Assembly (NCBI GenBank): GCA_020635075.1
Contig: JACKAM010000001.1
Location: 186,001-250,000, forward strand
DNA: 64,000 bases
Direction of reading: 5' to 3'
Source of the DNA: Pseudobdellovibrionaceae bacterium
GTDB lineage: Bacteria; Bdellovibrionota; Bdellovibrionia; Bdellovibrionales; UBA1609
Below are positions 21,901 through 33,900 of this stretch, one piece after another (the stretch's first letter is position 1; every line of letters starts with the position of its first letter). The position numbers were made by a program, and so were the translations under genes. The notes under the pieces are model-generated. The model was not told the DNA's origin. It saw only the letters and a list, made by a program, of their open reading frames with translations, and ran no database searches.

Positions 21901-24900
21901 ACGGCAACTGTGGACGGCGAGTAGGTCACCACGACCGTACAGTTGCTTCCTGCCGATAGAGTGGTTCCGCAACTACCGCCCGTGCCAGGGTAAGTTCCGC
22001 CCTTGAAACTAAAGGGGGCGGCCAATCCTAGACCTGCAATTGAGCTGGCCTGATAGCCTCCGGTGTTATCCAAAGTTAAGGTGGCGTCAGTAGAGGAGCC
22101 AGTGGCCTTAGTGCCATAGTTGTAAAGCGGAGAGTTGGAAAGAACCAGTGTCGCAGGACCAACTCCTGTACCTGCCACATCCCGGGTGGCGGCAACCAGT
22201 GAGGCGCCATTGTTGTAGTCGATGTTAATTGTATCGCTATGAGCACCTGTTGCTGTCGGAGCATAGGTGATGACAATGCTACATGTTCCACCAGCAGTGA
22301 GTGAGGCTCCGCAGGTTCCGCCTGATCCCGGGTAGCTTCCTCCCTTGAATGTAAACGGAGCAGCCAGGCCGTTTCCAGCCATGGTCGTTGCCGTGACAGC
22401 ACCGGTGTTATCAACAGTAAGAGTGGCATCAGTGGTTGAGCCAACCGGCTTATTGGAAAAATCATAGGTCGGATTATTGGAAATCACTAACAGGGCTGAA
22501 GAAGCGCCTGTACCTGTTAAATCACGAGAGGCTGTTTGCGGAGCTGCACCATCATTGTAGGTGATGTCCATGGTGTCCGAGGCTGGACCTGCAGCGGTGG
22601 GGCTAAATGTGACCACCACAGTACAGTTGGCACCATTGGCCAAAGTCAGACCACAAGAACCACCGGTACCTGGGTAACTTCCATCCTTAAATTCAAAAGG
22701 TGCCGCCAGACCCACACCATCAATGGACGAGGCCGTCACACCGCCGGTGTTGTTGACAGTGAAAATGCGGTCAGTGGATGAACCGAGGGCTTTACTTCCG
22801 TAGTTGTATGTTGGTCCATCGGAGATGGCCAAGACAGCGGGTGAAGTTCCGTTACCTTGAACAGTGATGGAGCTGTTAACTCCTGAAACTCCGTTATTGT
22901 AATTCAATTGCAGTGTATCGGAGTGGGCTCCGGTCGCTGTGGGTGAGTAGGTCAGTACGAGAGTACAATTGGTTGAGGCCGCCAAACTCGCGCCGCAGGA
23001 TCCGCCTGTTCCAGGATAAGATCCGCCTTTGAACGCAAAAGGGGCGCCGATGGCGGCATTGGCAATTGATGTTGCGGTCACGCCACCTATGTTGTTGACA
23101 GTAAAGGTATAATCGGTGGCCGAACCAACAGCCCGGGCTCCATAGTTGTAAACCGGTCCATCTGAGATGCTGAGGAGGGCGCTGGGTGCGCCGGTTCCCA
23201 CCATATCGCGAGTGGCATTGATGGTCGAATCACCATCAAAGTAGTCCAAAACCAAAGTATCATTACTGACAACAGCCGCCGAAGGGGAGTAAGTCACCAC
23301 AATAGTACACGAGCCGGCAGCAGCGAGGGTGGCCGCACAAGTTCCACCTGTTCCTGGGTAGCTACCACCTTTAAAATTGAAAGGCGCAGCCAGACCAGAT
23401 CCTGCCATCGCTGTGGCGATCACACCACCGGTGTTATCCACAGTGAATGTATGTTCAGCCGTGGAGCTAATAGCGCGGGTACCAAAGTCAAATGTGGGGC
23501 CGTTGGAAATGGCTAAGAAGGCCAGGTTTGCACCCGTACCCTGAATGTCACGGGTCGTGTTGGTAGTCGTGGCTCCGTTGTTATAATCAAGCTGGATAGT
23601 ATCACTCAGCAGACCAGTGGCCGTCGGCGCATAGCTCACGACAATTGTACAAGAACCAGCAGCGGCCAAAGAGGCACCGCAAGTTCCACCCGTACCTGGA
23701 TAACTTCCGCCTTTAAAGCTAAAGGGTGCGCCAAGGCCAGAGCCCATCATGCTGGTGGCGTCAACGCCGCCGGTGTTGTCGACAGTGAAGGTGTGATCTG
23801 ATGTGGAGCCAATACCTTTTGTGCCGTAATCATAGGTGGCGCCGTCCGAAATCAACAGAGAGGCTGCGGCCACGCCTGTTCCTTGCAGGTCGCGGGTGCT
23901 AACCTGTGGGCTTAGGCCATCGTTGTAATCCAATTGCATGGTGTCCGAATGGGCACCCAGTGCCGTCGGCGAATAGGTGATGACAATGGAACAGTTGGCA
24001 GCTGCGGCCAGAGAAGCCGAGCAGGTACCACCAGTTCCCGGATAGCTTCCGCCCTTAAAGACAAAGGGAGCCGCAAGACCTGAGCCGGTGATTCCGGTGG
24101 CAGTCAAAGATCCGGTGTTGTTGACCACTAGACTGTGTTCACTGACTGAGCCAAGGGCTTTATTGCCGAAATCATAAAGAGGACCATCGGAGATTGCTAG
24201 GAAGGCGGCGTTTGCACCCGTACCTTGCACATCCCGAGTGGCGGTCTGCGGAGCAACGCCATCGTTGTAATCCAGTTGCACAGTGTCCGTCTGCAGGCCT
24301 GTGGCCGTGGGGGTGTAGGTGACGACGATGGAACAGCTTGAAGACTGATTTATCGTAGCGCCACATGTACCACCAGTTCCTGGGTAGCTGCCGTCTTTAA
24401 ATGTAAAGGGTGCGGCCAGACCGCTACCAGCCACACTGGTTGCGTTGGCGCCACCAGTGTTGTTCACACTCAGTGTAAAGTCGGTCACCGACCCAAGAGG
24501 TTTGGTACCAAAGTCATAGAATGGAGCATTTGAGATACTCAAGATCGCAGGAGTACCAGCTGTACCAGACACATCACGAGTGGCCGATTGGGCAGCAGCG
24601 CCGTCGTTGTAAGCCAACTGAATGGTGTCGCCAAACACACCAGTGATAGTGGGATTAAATGTCACCACCATGGTACAGCTGCCACCAGCTGCCAGGCTGG
24701 CAGAACAGTCTCCGCCGGTACCCGGGTAGCTGCCACCTTTAAAAGTATAGGGCGCTGCCAGTCCAGATCCCGCCATCACTGTTGAAGGAACGCCACCACT
24801 GTTATCGACAGTAAAAGTAAAGTCAGCCGTGCCACCGACAGTGAGAGTTCCGAAATTGTAAGTGGGTCCGTCAGAAATAGCGAGAACCGCAGGATCAGCC

Positions 24901-27900
24901 CCAGTACCCTGAACGTCCCGTGCTCCAACCGCAGCTCCCACCCCGTCGTTGTAATTGAGGTTGAGAGTGGTGGTGTGAATGCCATTGGTGGTGGGTGAGA
25001 AAGTTACCACAATCGTACAAGAGCCGGCGACCGCCAGACTACTACTACAAGTTCCACCCGTTCCTGGATAACTTCCACCTTTGTAGGTGTAGGGTGCAGC
25101 GAGAGCCCCACCGGCCATACTGGTGGCCGAAGCGCCGCCTGTGTTGTTAATGGTGAAGGTGTGATCTGTATTCGAGCCACGGGCCTTAGTGCCGAAATCA
25201 AATGTCGGTCCGTCAGAAACAGTCAAGAAGGCTGCGATCACGCCTGTACCTTGAATATCCCTTGTGGCCGACTGGGCTGCCGCTCCATCAAAATAGTCAA
25301 TTTGCATGGTGTCTGTCTGAAGGCCGGTAACAGTTGGGGCAAAGACAGCAATCACTGTACAGTTAGCCCCACTGGCGAGAGAGACTCCACAAGTTCCGCC
25401 AGTACCAGGATAAGTGCCACCCTTGTAAGTGAAAGGCGCGGCCAATCCTGTTCCACTCATGGCTGAAGCTGAGCTACCGCCACCATTGTTAATGGTGAAT
25501 GTGAATTCCTTGCTTGAGCCGGTCGCCACATCACCGAAATCATAAAGGGGCGAGTTGGAAACCACCAGCAAGGCAGCTCCCACTCCCGTACCGGTCACAT
25601 CACGAGTGGCGGTCTTGGGACTGGCTCCATCGTTGTAGTCGATGACCAAAGTGTCATTGTGAACACCAGTCGCCAGGGGTGAATAAGTCAGAACCACGCT
25701 ACAGCTGCCACCAGCTGAAAGGCTGGCCGTACATGTTCCACCGGTTCCCGGGAAGCTGCCACCTTTAAAGGTAAAGGGCGCTGCCAGCCCAGATCCGGCA
25801 ATGGCGGTTGCGGTGACTGATCCCGTATTGTTAATGGTCAGCGTGGCATCTGTCGCTGAGCCCACTGTCTGCGAATTAAAATTGTAAGTCGGGCCGTCAG
25901 AGATGGCCAAAACGGCCGCGCTGTTGCCTGTACCTTGGATATCGCGACTCGATGTTTGTGCAGCCGCGCCATCATTGTAGTCAATGTCAAATGTGTCCGA
26001 GGCCAGGCCTGGTGCTGTGGGTGTGAATGAAACCACCACAGTACAGTTGGCACCGTTGGCGATTGTGGCTCCGCAGGTGCCGCCAAGTCCGGGATAGCTT
26101 CCGCCCTTGAACTCAAAGGGAGCGGCCAATCCGCTTCCGGCAACTGAAGTGGCCGGAACTCCGCCACTGTTGCTGAGGGTGAAGGCCTTGTCCAAGGTTG
26201 ACCCTAGGGCCCGTGGTCCAAAGTCATAGGTGGGTCCGTCAGAAATAGCAATTAAGGCTGGAGAAGTGGCCGTACCCTGAATATCTCTTAATGAGTTCTG
26301 AGCGCTAGCCCCATTGTTGTAATCCAGCTGAATAGTGTCTGTATGAACACCTGTTGCTGTGGGTGAATAGTTGACCACCAGGGTACAGCTTCCGCCTCCC
26401 GCCAGGCTGGCTCCGCAAGTTCCTCCAGTTCCGGGATAGCTGCCACCTTTAAATGTAAAGGGCGCGGCCAATCCAGTGCCGGAGATTCCAGCGGCTGTCA
26501 CTCCACCGGTGTTGTTCACGGTAAATGTGTAGTCATTGGAAGAACCAACTGCAAAGGTCCCAAAGTCATAGGTGGGTCCATCTGAGATGGCCAAGACGGC
26601 TGCCGCAGCTCCTGTTCCTTGTACATCACCGGTCACGGACTGAGCGGCCACGCCATCGTTGTAATCCAAAATAATTGTATCGGCGTGGGCGCCACTGGCC
26701 GTGGGAGAGTAGGTGACCACAATGTTACAGGTGCCGGCAGGAGCCAAGGTGGTAGTACAGTTACCACCGGTACCGGGATAACTTCCGCCTTTAAAGGCAA
26801 ACGGAGGAATCAAACCGCTACCAGCCATTCCAGTGGTGGTCACCCCACCTGTGTTGTTGACGACAAAAGTGTGATCAGTCGCAGAGCCTGTGGCCTGAGT
26901 GCCATAGTCAAAGGTGGGCCCATCAGACAGAGTGAGGAATCCCAGTGAAGCCCCTGTTCCTTGAACAGGCCGTGTAGATGACTGGCTGTTAACGCCGTTA
27001 TTGTAATCCAGTTGAACCGTATCAGTGTGTAGGCCACTTGAAGCCGGTGAGTAGGTCACTACCATGGTACAAGAGGACCCGGCAGCTAAAGTGGCACCGC
27101 AGTTACCGCCTGTACCCGGGTAGGTTCCGCCCTTGAAACTGAAGGGGGCCGTCAAGGCCACATTGTTCACAGCTGTGGCCGTGATGCCACCCAGGTTGTC
27201 GACAGTGAAGCTGTGGTCAACAGCTGCACCAATGGCCCTCGTTCCATAATCATAGGTGGGTCCATCAGAAATCGACAACAATGCCGGTGCAGCTCCCGTT
27301 CCTTGTACATCGCGAGTGCTGGTCTGTGGAGCCAGGCCATCATTATAGTCCAACTGAATGGTGTCATTGTGAAGGCCCGAAACCGTTGGAGCATAGGTCA
27401 CCACAATCGTACAGTTGGATCCGGCAGCTAGTGAGGAAGCACAGCTTCCGCCCGTACCAGGATAGCTGCCGCCTTTAAAAGTAAAGGGAGCAACCAGTCC
27501 AGAACCGGCGATGGTGGTGGCAGCAATAGAACCCGTGTTGTCGACGGTAAAGGTATAGTCTGTAGTAGAGCCATTGGCCTTGGTGCCATAGTCGTAGAAA
27601 GGTCCATCCGAGACAGCCAGGAAGGCGGCCGATGCACCAGTTCCCTGCACATCGCGGGTGGCGTTCACTACACTGGAGCCGTCGTTGTAATCAATTTGAA
27701 TGGTGTCGGCGTGAAGACCTGGAGCTGTGGGCGAGTAGGTCACCACAATGCTACATGAAACCCCATTGTTAAGGGTAGCTCCGCAACTTCCACCTGTACC
27801 AGGATAGCTTCCGCCTTTGTAGCTAAAGGGAGCAGCCAGTCCAGTTCCAGCCAAAGCTGTAGCTGGGACACCACCAGTATTATTGAGATTAAAGGTGTGA

Positions 27901-30900
27901 TCCGTGTTCGATCCCAATGGCTGTGTGCCGTAATCATAGAGAACGGCATCCGAAATAGTGATCACCGCGAGAGTGGCACTACTTCCCTGGATATCCCTTG
28001 TGGTATTTTGTGCGCCAATGCCGTCATTGTAGTTAAGCGAAATGGTATCACTATGCACGCCGGTGGCTGTCGGTGAGTAGGTGACGACGATGGTACAGTT
28101 GCCAAGTCCTGGAATAATCGCGGTACAGGTTCCCCCTGTACCGGGGAAAACTCCGCCTTTGTAACTAAAAGGAGCGGTCAAAGTGCCGGCCGAAACTGAG
28201 GACGCGGATACACCGCCAGAGTTCGTCACAGTAAAGGTTTTGTCCGCAGACAAGCCAACAGCTAAATTACCATAGTTGTAAGTGGGACCGTCAGAGATGG
28301 CGAGACTGGCCGGTGTGGCGCCAGTTCCTTGGATGTCCCTGGTGCTGGAAGTGACAATCAAACTATTGTTGTAGTTGATCTGAATGGTGTCGGAATGAAC
28401 ACCGGCTCCCGCTGGGGCGTAAGTGACCACAATGGTACAGTTAGCGGCGGCATTTAAGCTAGCGCTACAGTTACCACCCGTACCAGGGTAGGTTCCGCCT
28501 TTGTAACTAAAAGGTGCTGTCAGGGCAGAGCTATTCATTGCCGTGGCCGTGGCACCACCTGTATTTGAGATCGTAAAGGTGTGATCAGCTGAAGCGCCGA
28601 CCGCAATCGTTCCGTAGTCATAAGTGGGGCCGTCAGTGATGGTCAAAAAGCCAGCTAAAACTCCAGTTCCCTGTAGATCGCGCTGGGAGTTTTGTGCGGA
28701 AACCCCATCGTTGTAGTCCACTTGAACAGTGTCTGCATGGAGACCAGTCACAGTGGGAGTGTACGCCACTTGGATCTGACAGTTGGCACCTGCGGCCAGA
28801 GTGGCTCCGCAATTTCCTCCCGAACCAGGATAGGTGCCGCCGTTAAAGCTAAAGGGTGCGGCAAGTCCAGAACCGGCCATGCCTGTCGCAGGAACGCCGC
28901 CTGCGTTGGTGACGGTCAAAAGCTGAGTCGCAGTACCGCCAATGGCGTTGTTGCCAAAATCAACAAGGGGGCCACCAGAGATATTGAGCAGTGCAGGGTC
29001 GGCGCCCGTACCGGTGAGATCACGAGTGGAATTCTTGCTGACCACTCCATCAAAGTAGTCAATTTGCACCGTATCGGCATGACCACCAGTTGAAACCGGC
29101 GAATAGGTCACCACAATCGTACAGTTAGAGAGGGCGTTGAGGAAGGCAGCACAAGTTCCACCTGTACCGGGATAGCTGCCACCTTTAAATGTGAAAGGTG
29201 CTGCCAGGCCGGTTCCTGACATGGCCGTGGCTGCCACATCACCAGTGTTATCCACGGTGAAGGTGTAGTCTGTTGAAGAGCCGGTGGCTTTGGCACCAAA
29301 ATCGTACGTAGGTCCATCAGAAATCGCCAAGAGGGCCGAGCTGCTGGCCATACCTTGCATATCGCGAGACACAACTTGAGGGCTCACACCATCCGTGTAG
29401 TTGATGTCCATGGTGTCGACCTGGAGGCCGGGGGCTACAGGTGAGAAGTTCACAACAACCGTACAAGCACTTCCGTTGTTGATCACCGAAGTACAAGTTC
29501 CACCCACGCCCGGATAAGCTCCACCGGCGAAGGTAAAGGGGATTGCAAGACCGGCTCCACTTACGCTCGTGGCCGGAACACCACCGATGTTGGTGACGGT
29601 AAATGCGAATTGGGTGTTGGAACCAATGGCTTTGGATCCAAAATCATAGAGAGGTCCGTCAGAAATAGTGAGCAGAGCAGGGGAGGAGGCCGTTCCTTGC
29701 ACAGGCCGTGTGGCATTGGTGTTGGCCGTACCATCGTGATAATCCATTTGGATTGTATCAAGGAACAGACCAGTCGCCGTAGGTGCAAAAGTTACGACAA
29801 TGTTACAGCTGGTCGAAGGTGCGACGGAAGGTCCGCAGTTACCGCCTGTTCCCGGATAAGTACCACCTTTAAAGCTAAAGGGAGCAGCCAATCCTAGTCC
29901 GCTCACGCCGGTCGCAGAAACGCCGCCGGTGTTGTTTACTGAAAATGTGAAATCAATTGAGGCGCCGACGGCGATCACGCCAAAGTCGTAAGTAGGTCCA
30001 TTGGAAATCGACAACACCGCTGGATCGGCCGCAGTTCCGGTTACCGCACGGGTGGAGTTGGCCGGATTGACGCCATCATTATAATCCAAGCGGATCGTTC
30101 CGTTGTGGACACCAGCAATGCTTGGGGCATATGTGACAACGATCGTACAGTTGGCACCATTTGCCAGACTGGCTCCGCAAGTTCCTCCAGTTCCAGGATA
30201 GCCGCCGCCTTTGAAACCAAATGGGGCGCCAATAGCTGCCGGAGTAATACCCGTAGTGGTCATGCCCCCAGTGTTGTTGACGGTAAAGGTATGATCGGTG
30301 CTGGAACCAGTGGCCTGGGTACCATAATCAAATGTGGGCCCATCGGAAATCACGAGGAAGCCCAAGGTGGCGCCTTCACCGGCAAGGGGTCGGGCGACAG
30401 ACTGAGGAGTTACGCCATCGTTGTAATCGAGTTGCATGGTATCGGCGTAGGTGTTGACTGAAACAGGTGCAAAGGTCACGACGATGGTACAATTGGTTCC
30501 ATTGTTGATGGTTCCGCCGCAAGTTCCACCTGTGCCGGGGAACAGACCTCCCTTGTAGGAGAAGGGTGCGGTGAGGCTTGATGGAATGACTGCCGTTGCC
30601 GGAACTCCACCGATATTGTCGACAGTGAATGTGTGATCGACGGTTGAGCCAACAGAGCGAATACCGAAATCATAAGTGGGACCATCGGAGATGGTCAGGT
30701 TGGCCGGGTCAGCTCCGGTACCTTGTAATGGTCGTGAGGAGACTTGGGCGGAAACCCCATTGTCGTAGTTGACTCTCAAGTTGTCGCTGTGAGGCCCGTT
30801 GGCCGTCGGTGAATAAGTCACAACAATGGTACATGAGGCGCCGTTGGCAAGAGCGGCACCGCAAGTTCCGCCCGTTCCAGGATAAGCTCCACCACCTTTG

Positions 30901-33900
30901 TAGGCAAAAGGGGCTACGAGGGCCACACCGGCCATAGAGGAGGCGGCCACATCCCCGGTATTGTTAACCGTAAACGTCTTTTCGGTGACAGATGAAAGTG
31001 CTTTGGGTCCAAAATCATAAGTAGGGCCATCAGAAATCACTAGAAGGGCCGCACTTAGACCCGTACCTTGAACATCCCGACTCACGCTTTGTGCACCACT
31101 GCCATCGTCATAGTCAACCTGAATGGTATCCGTGTGAAGGCCATTAGTTGTGGGCAGGAATTTCACCACAATTGTACAGTTGGCTGCACTTGCCAGAGTG
31201 GCTCCGCAAGTTCCTCCAGTTCCCGGGTAGCTACCACCATCAAAGCTGAAGGGCGGAATAAGGCCAGTGCCCGACATGGACGTGGCTGCCACACCACCAC
31301 TGTTAGTAATGGTGAAAGAATAGGTCGCCGATGCGCCCAAGGCGAGTCCGCCGAAGTCGTAAAGAGGACCATCAGAAATAGCTAACAGAGCTGTCGTAGC
31401 TCCCGTACCGGTGACGTCAACAGAGGCACTGTTGGCGGCGATTCCATCGTTGAAGTCAAGTTGGAGGGTGTCGTTGTGAACACCAGTGGTTGTCGGTGCA
31501 TAGTTGACAACAATGGTACAGCTCGTGCCACCGGTGAGAGAGGCCGCGCAGTTTCCACCTGTTCCAGGGTAGGACCCACCTTTAAATGTGAATGGAGCAG
31601 CTAAGCCTGAGCCAGCCAAGGCGGTGGCAGTCACGCCTCCTGTATTGTTCACAACGAAGGTGTGATCAGCGGAAGAGGAGGTAGCCAGAGTTCCATAGTT
31701 ATAGAGAGGACTGTCGGAAATGGTAATATTGGCTGCTGAAGCTCCAGTCCCTTGCACATCGCGATTAGCTGCAGCGGCAATAAGTCCATTGTTGTAATCG
31801 AGAACAATGGTGTCGTTGTGGACGCCTGAAGCCGTCGGTGCATAGGTGACAATGATCGTACATGTACCGGCAGCTGCCAGTGAGGCACTACATGTTCCAC
31901 CGGTGCCAGGGTAGGATCCACCCTTAAATGCAAATGGGGCTACCAGTCCTGAGCCGGCAATGGTCGTTGCCGTTAATCCGCCAGTATTGGTGACAGTAAA
32001 GGAGTGTTCAGACGTAGCCGTCAGAGCAACAGTGCCAAAGTCGAAGGTGGCGCCGTCGGAGATTGATAGGAAGGCAGCAACAGCACCTGTTCCCTGCACG
32101 TCGCGAGTGGTGTTGGTGGCACTGACGCCGTCATCGTAATCAATTTGAATGGTGTCCGAATGAGGGCCTGCCACAGTGGGAACGTAAGTCACAACAATGG
32201 TACAATTGGCCGCTGCAGCAAGAGTGGCGCCGCATGATCCCCCAGTTCCTGGATAGCTTCCACCTTTAAATGTGAATGGAGCAGCCAAGCCTGTGCCAGA
32301 CATGGCGGATGCGGGGATGCCACCGGTGTTGTCGACGGTAAATGTGTGATCAACGGTGGCGCCAAGAGCCTGGGTGCCATAGTCATAAAAGGGTGCCTCG
32401 GAAATACTCAGACTGGCAGCTGTGGTTCCTGTACCTTGAACGTCACGAGTTGCATTGATCGTCGAAGTTCCATCATTATAGTCCACCTGAATAGTGTCGG
32501 AGTGGGCACCGGTGGCTGTCGGCGAGTAAGTGACCACAATGGTACAAGTCCCTGCCGCTGCAAGAGTCAGTCCGCAGTTTCCGCCAGTTCCAGGATATGT
32601 TCCGCCCTTAAAAGCAAAGGGAGATGCCAGGCCAGTTCCCGCCATGGCCGTGGCGGTGATGGAGCCTGAGTTGTTAAGAGTAAAGCTGTGATCGGTATCT
32701 GAGCCAACAGCTTGGCTGCCATAATTGTAGGTGGGTCCATCAGAAATAGTCACCAAGGCGGCCGCGGCACCAGTACCTTGAAGGTCGCGGCTGACGGTTT
32801 GTGGAGCCAGACCATCGTTGTAAGAGACTTGAATGGTATCGGTGTGAATTCCAGTCGTAGTAGGTGCGTAGGTGACAACCAGAACGCAACTGGCAGAAGC
32901 GGCGAGGGTGGCGCTACAGGTACCGCCTGTTCCCGGATAGCTGCCACCTTTAAAACTAAAAGGAGCTGTGAGGCCAAGGTCCAACAGGGCGGTGGCGGGC
33001 AGGCCACCAGTGTTGTTCATAGTAAAGATATGATCATTGGTGGAACCAATGGCCTGGGTGCCGTAATCATAAGTGGGGCCATCAGAGAGTGACAGCAGTG
33101 CAACTGTGGCCCCTGTTCCTGTCACATCACGAGTCGCAATCTGAGGACCAGTTCCATCGTTATAGTTGATTTCAACGGTATCGCTGTGAACTCCAGTCGC
33201 AGTCGGCGTGTAGGCGACAACAATATTACAGCTGGCTCCAGAAGCCAGAGTGGCTCCGCAATTTCCACCGGTCCCTGGGTAGCTTCCACCCTTATAGCTA
33301 AAGGGTGCTGCCAGTCCCGCTCCACTCATCCCTGTCGCCGTCAAACCGCCGGCGTTATTGACATTAAAAGTCTTGTCCGTCTGAGTGCTGACTGCTTTGG
33401 TCCCAAAGTCATAGGTGGGGCCATCAGAAATAACTAAGTTCGCCGCGTCGGCACCTTGACCAATAATATTGCGAACCGAAGATTGGGGACCTGATCCATC
33501 ATTATAATCTAACTGAATGGACGAGGCATGGACCCCTGTGGTGGTGGGAGCGAAAACAACCACGATACTACAGCTTCCTGCTGCCACCAGTGTGGCTCCG
33601 CAAGAACCGCCCGTTCCGGGGTAGGTACCGCCTTTGAATGAGTAAGGGGCCGACAGGGCAACGGCGGAGACACCTGTTGCTGAGATGCCACCGGTGTTGT
33701 CCACGGTGAAGGTGTGTTCGGCTGTGGCGCCCAGGCCCAATGTTCCGAAGTCATACTGTGGATTGTCGCTGATCGCCAGGACCGCGTTGTTGGTTCCTGA
33801 CCCTTGGATATCGCGAGTCGCCGATTGGGCGACGGCCCCATCATTATAATCAATTTGGATGGTGTCGGTGTGAGCACCCGTGGTGGTCGGAGAGTAGGTG

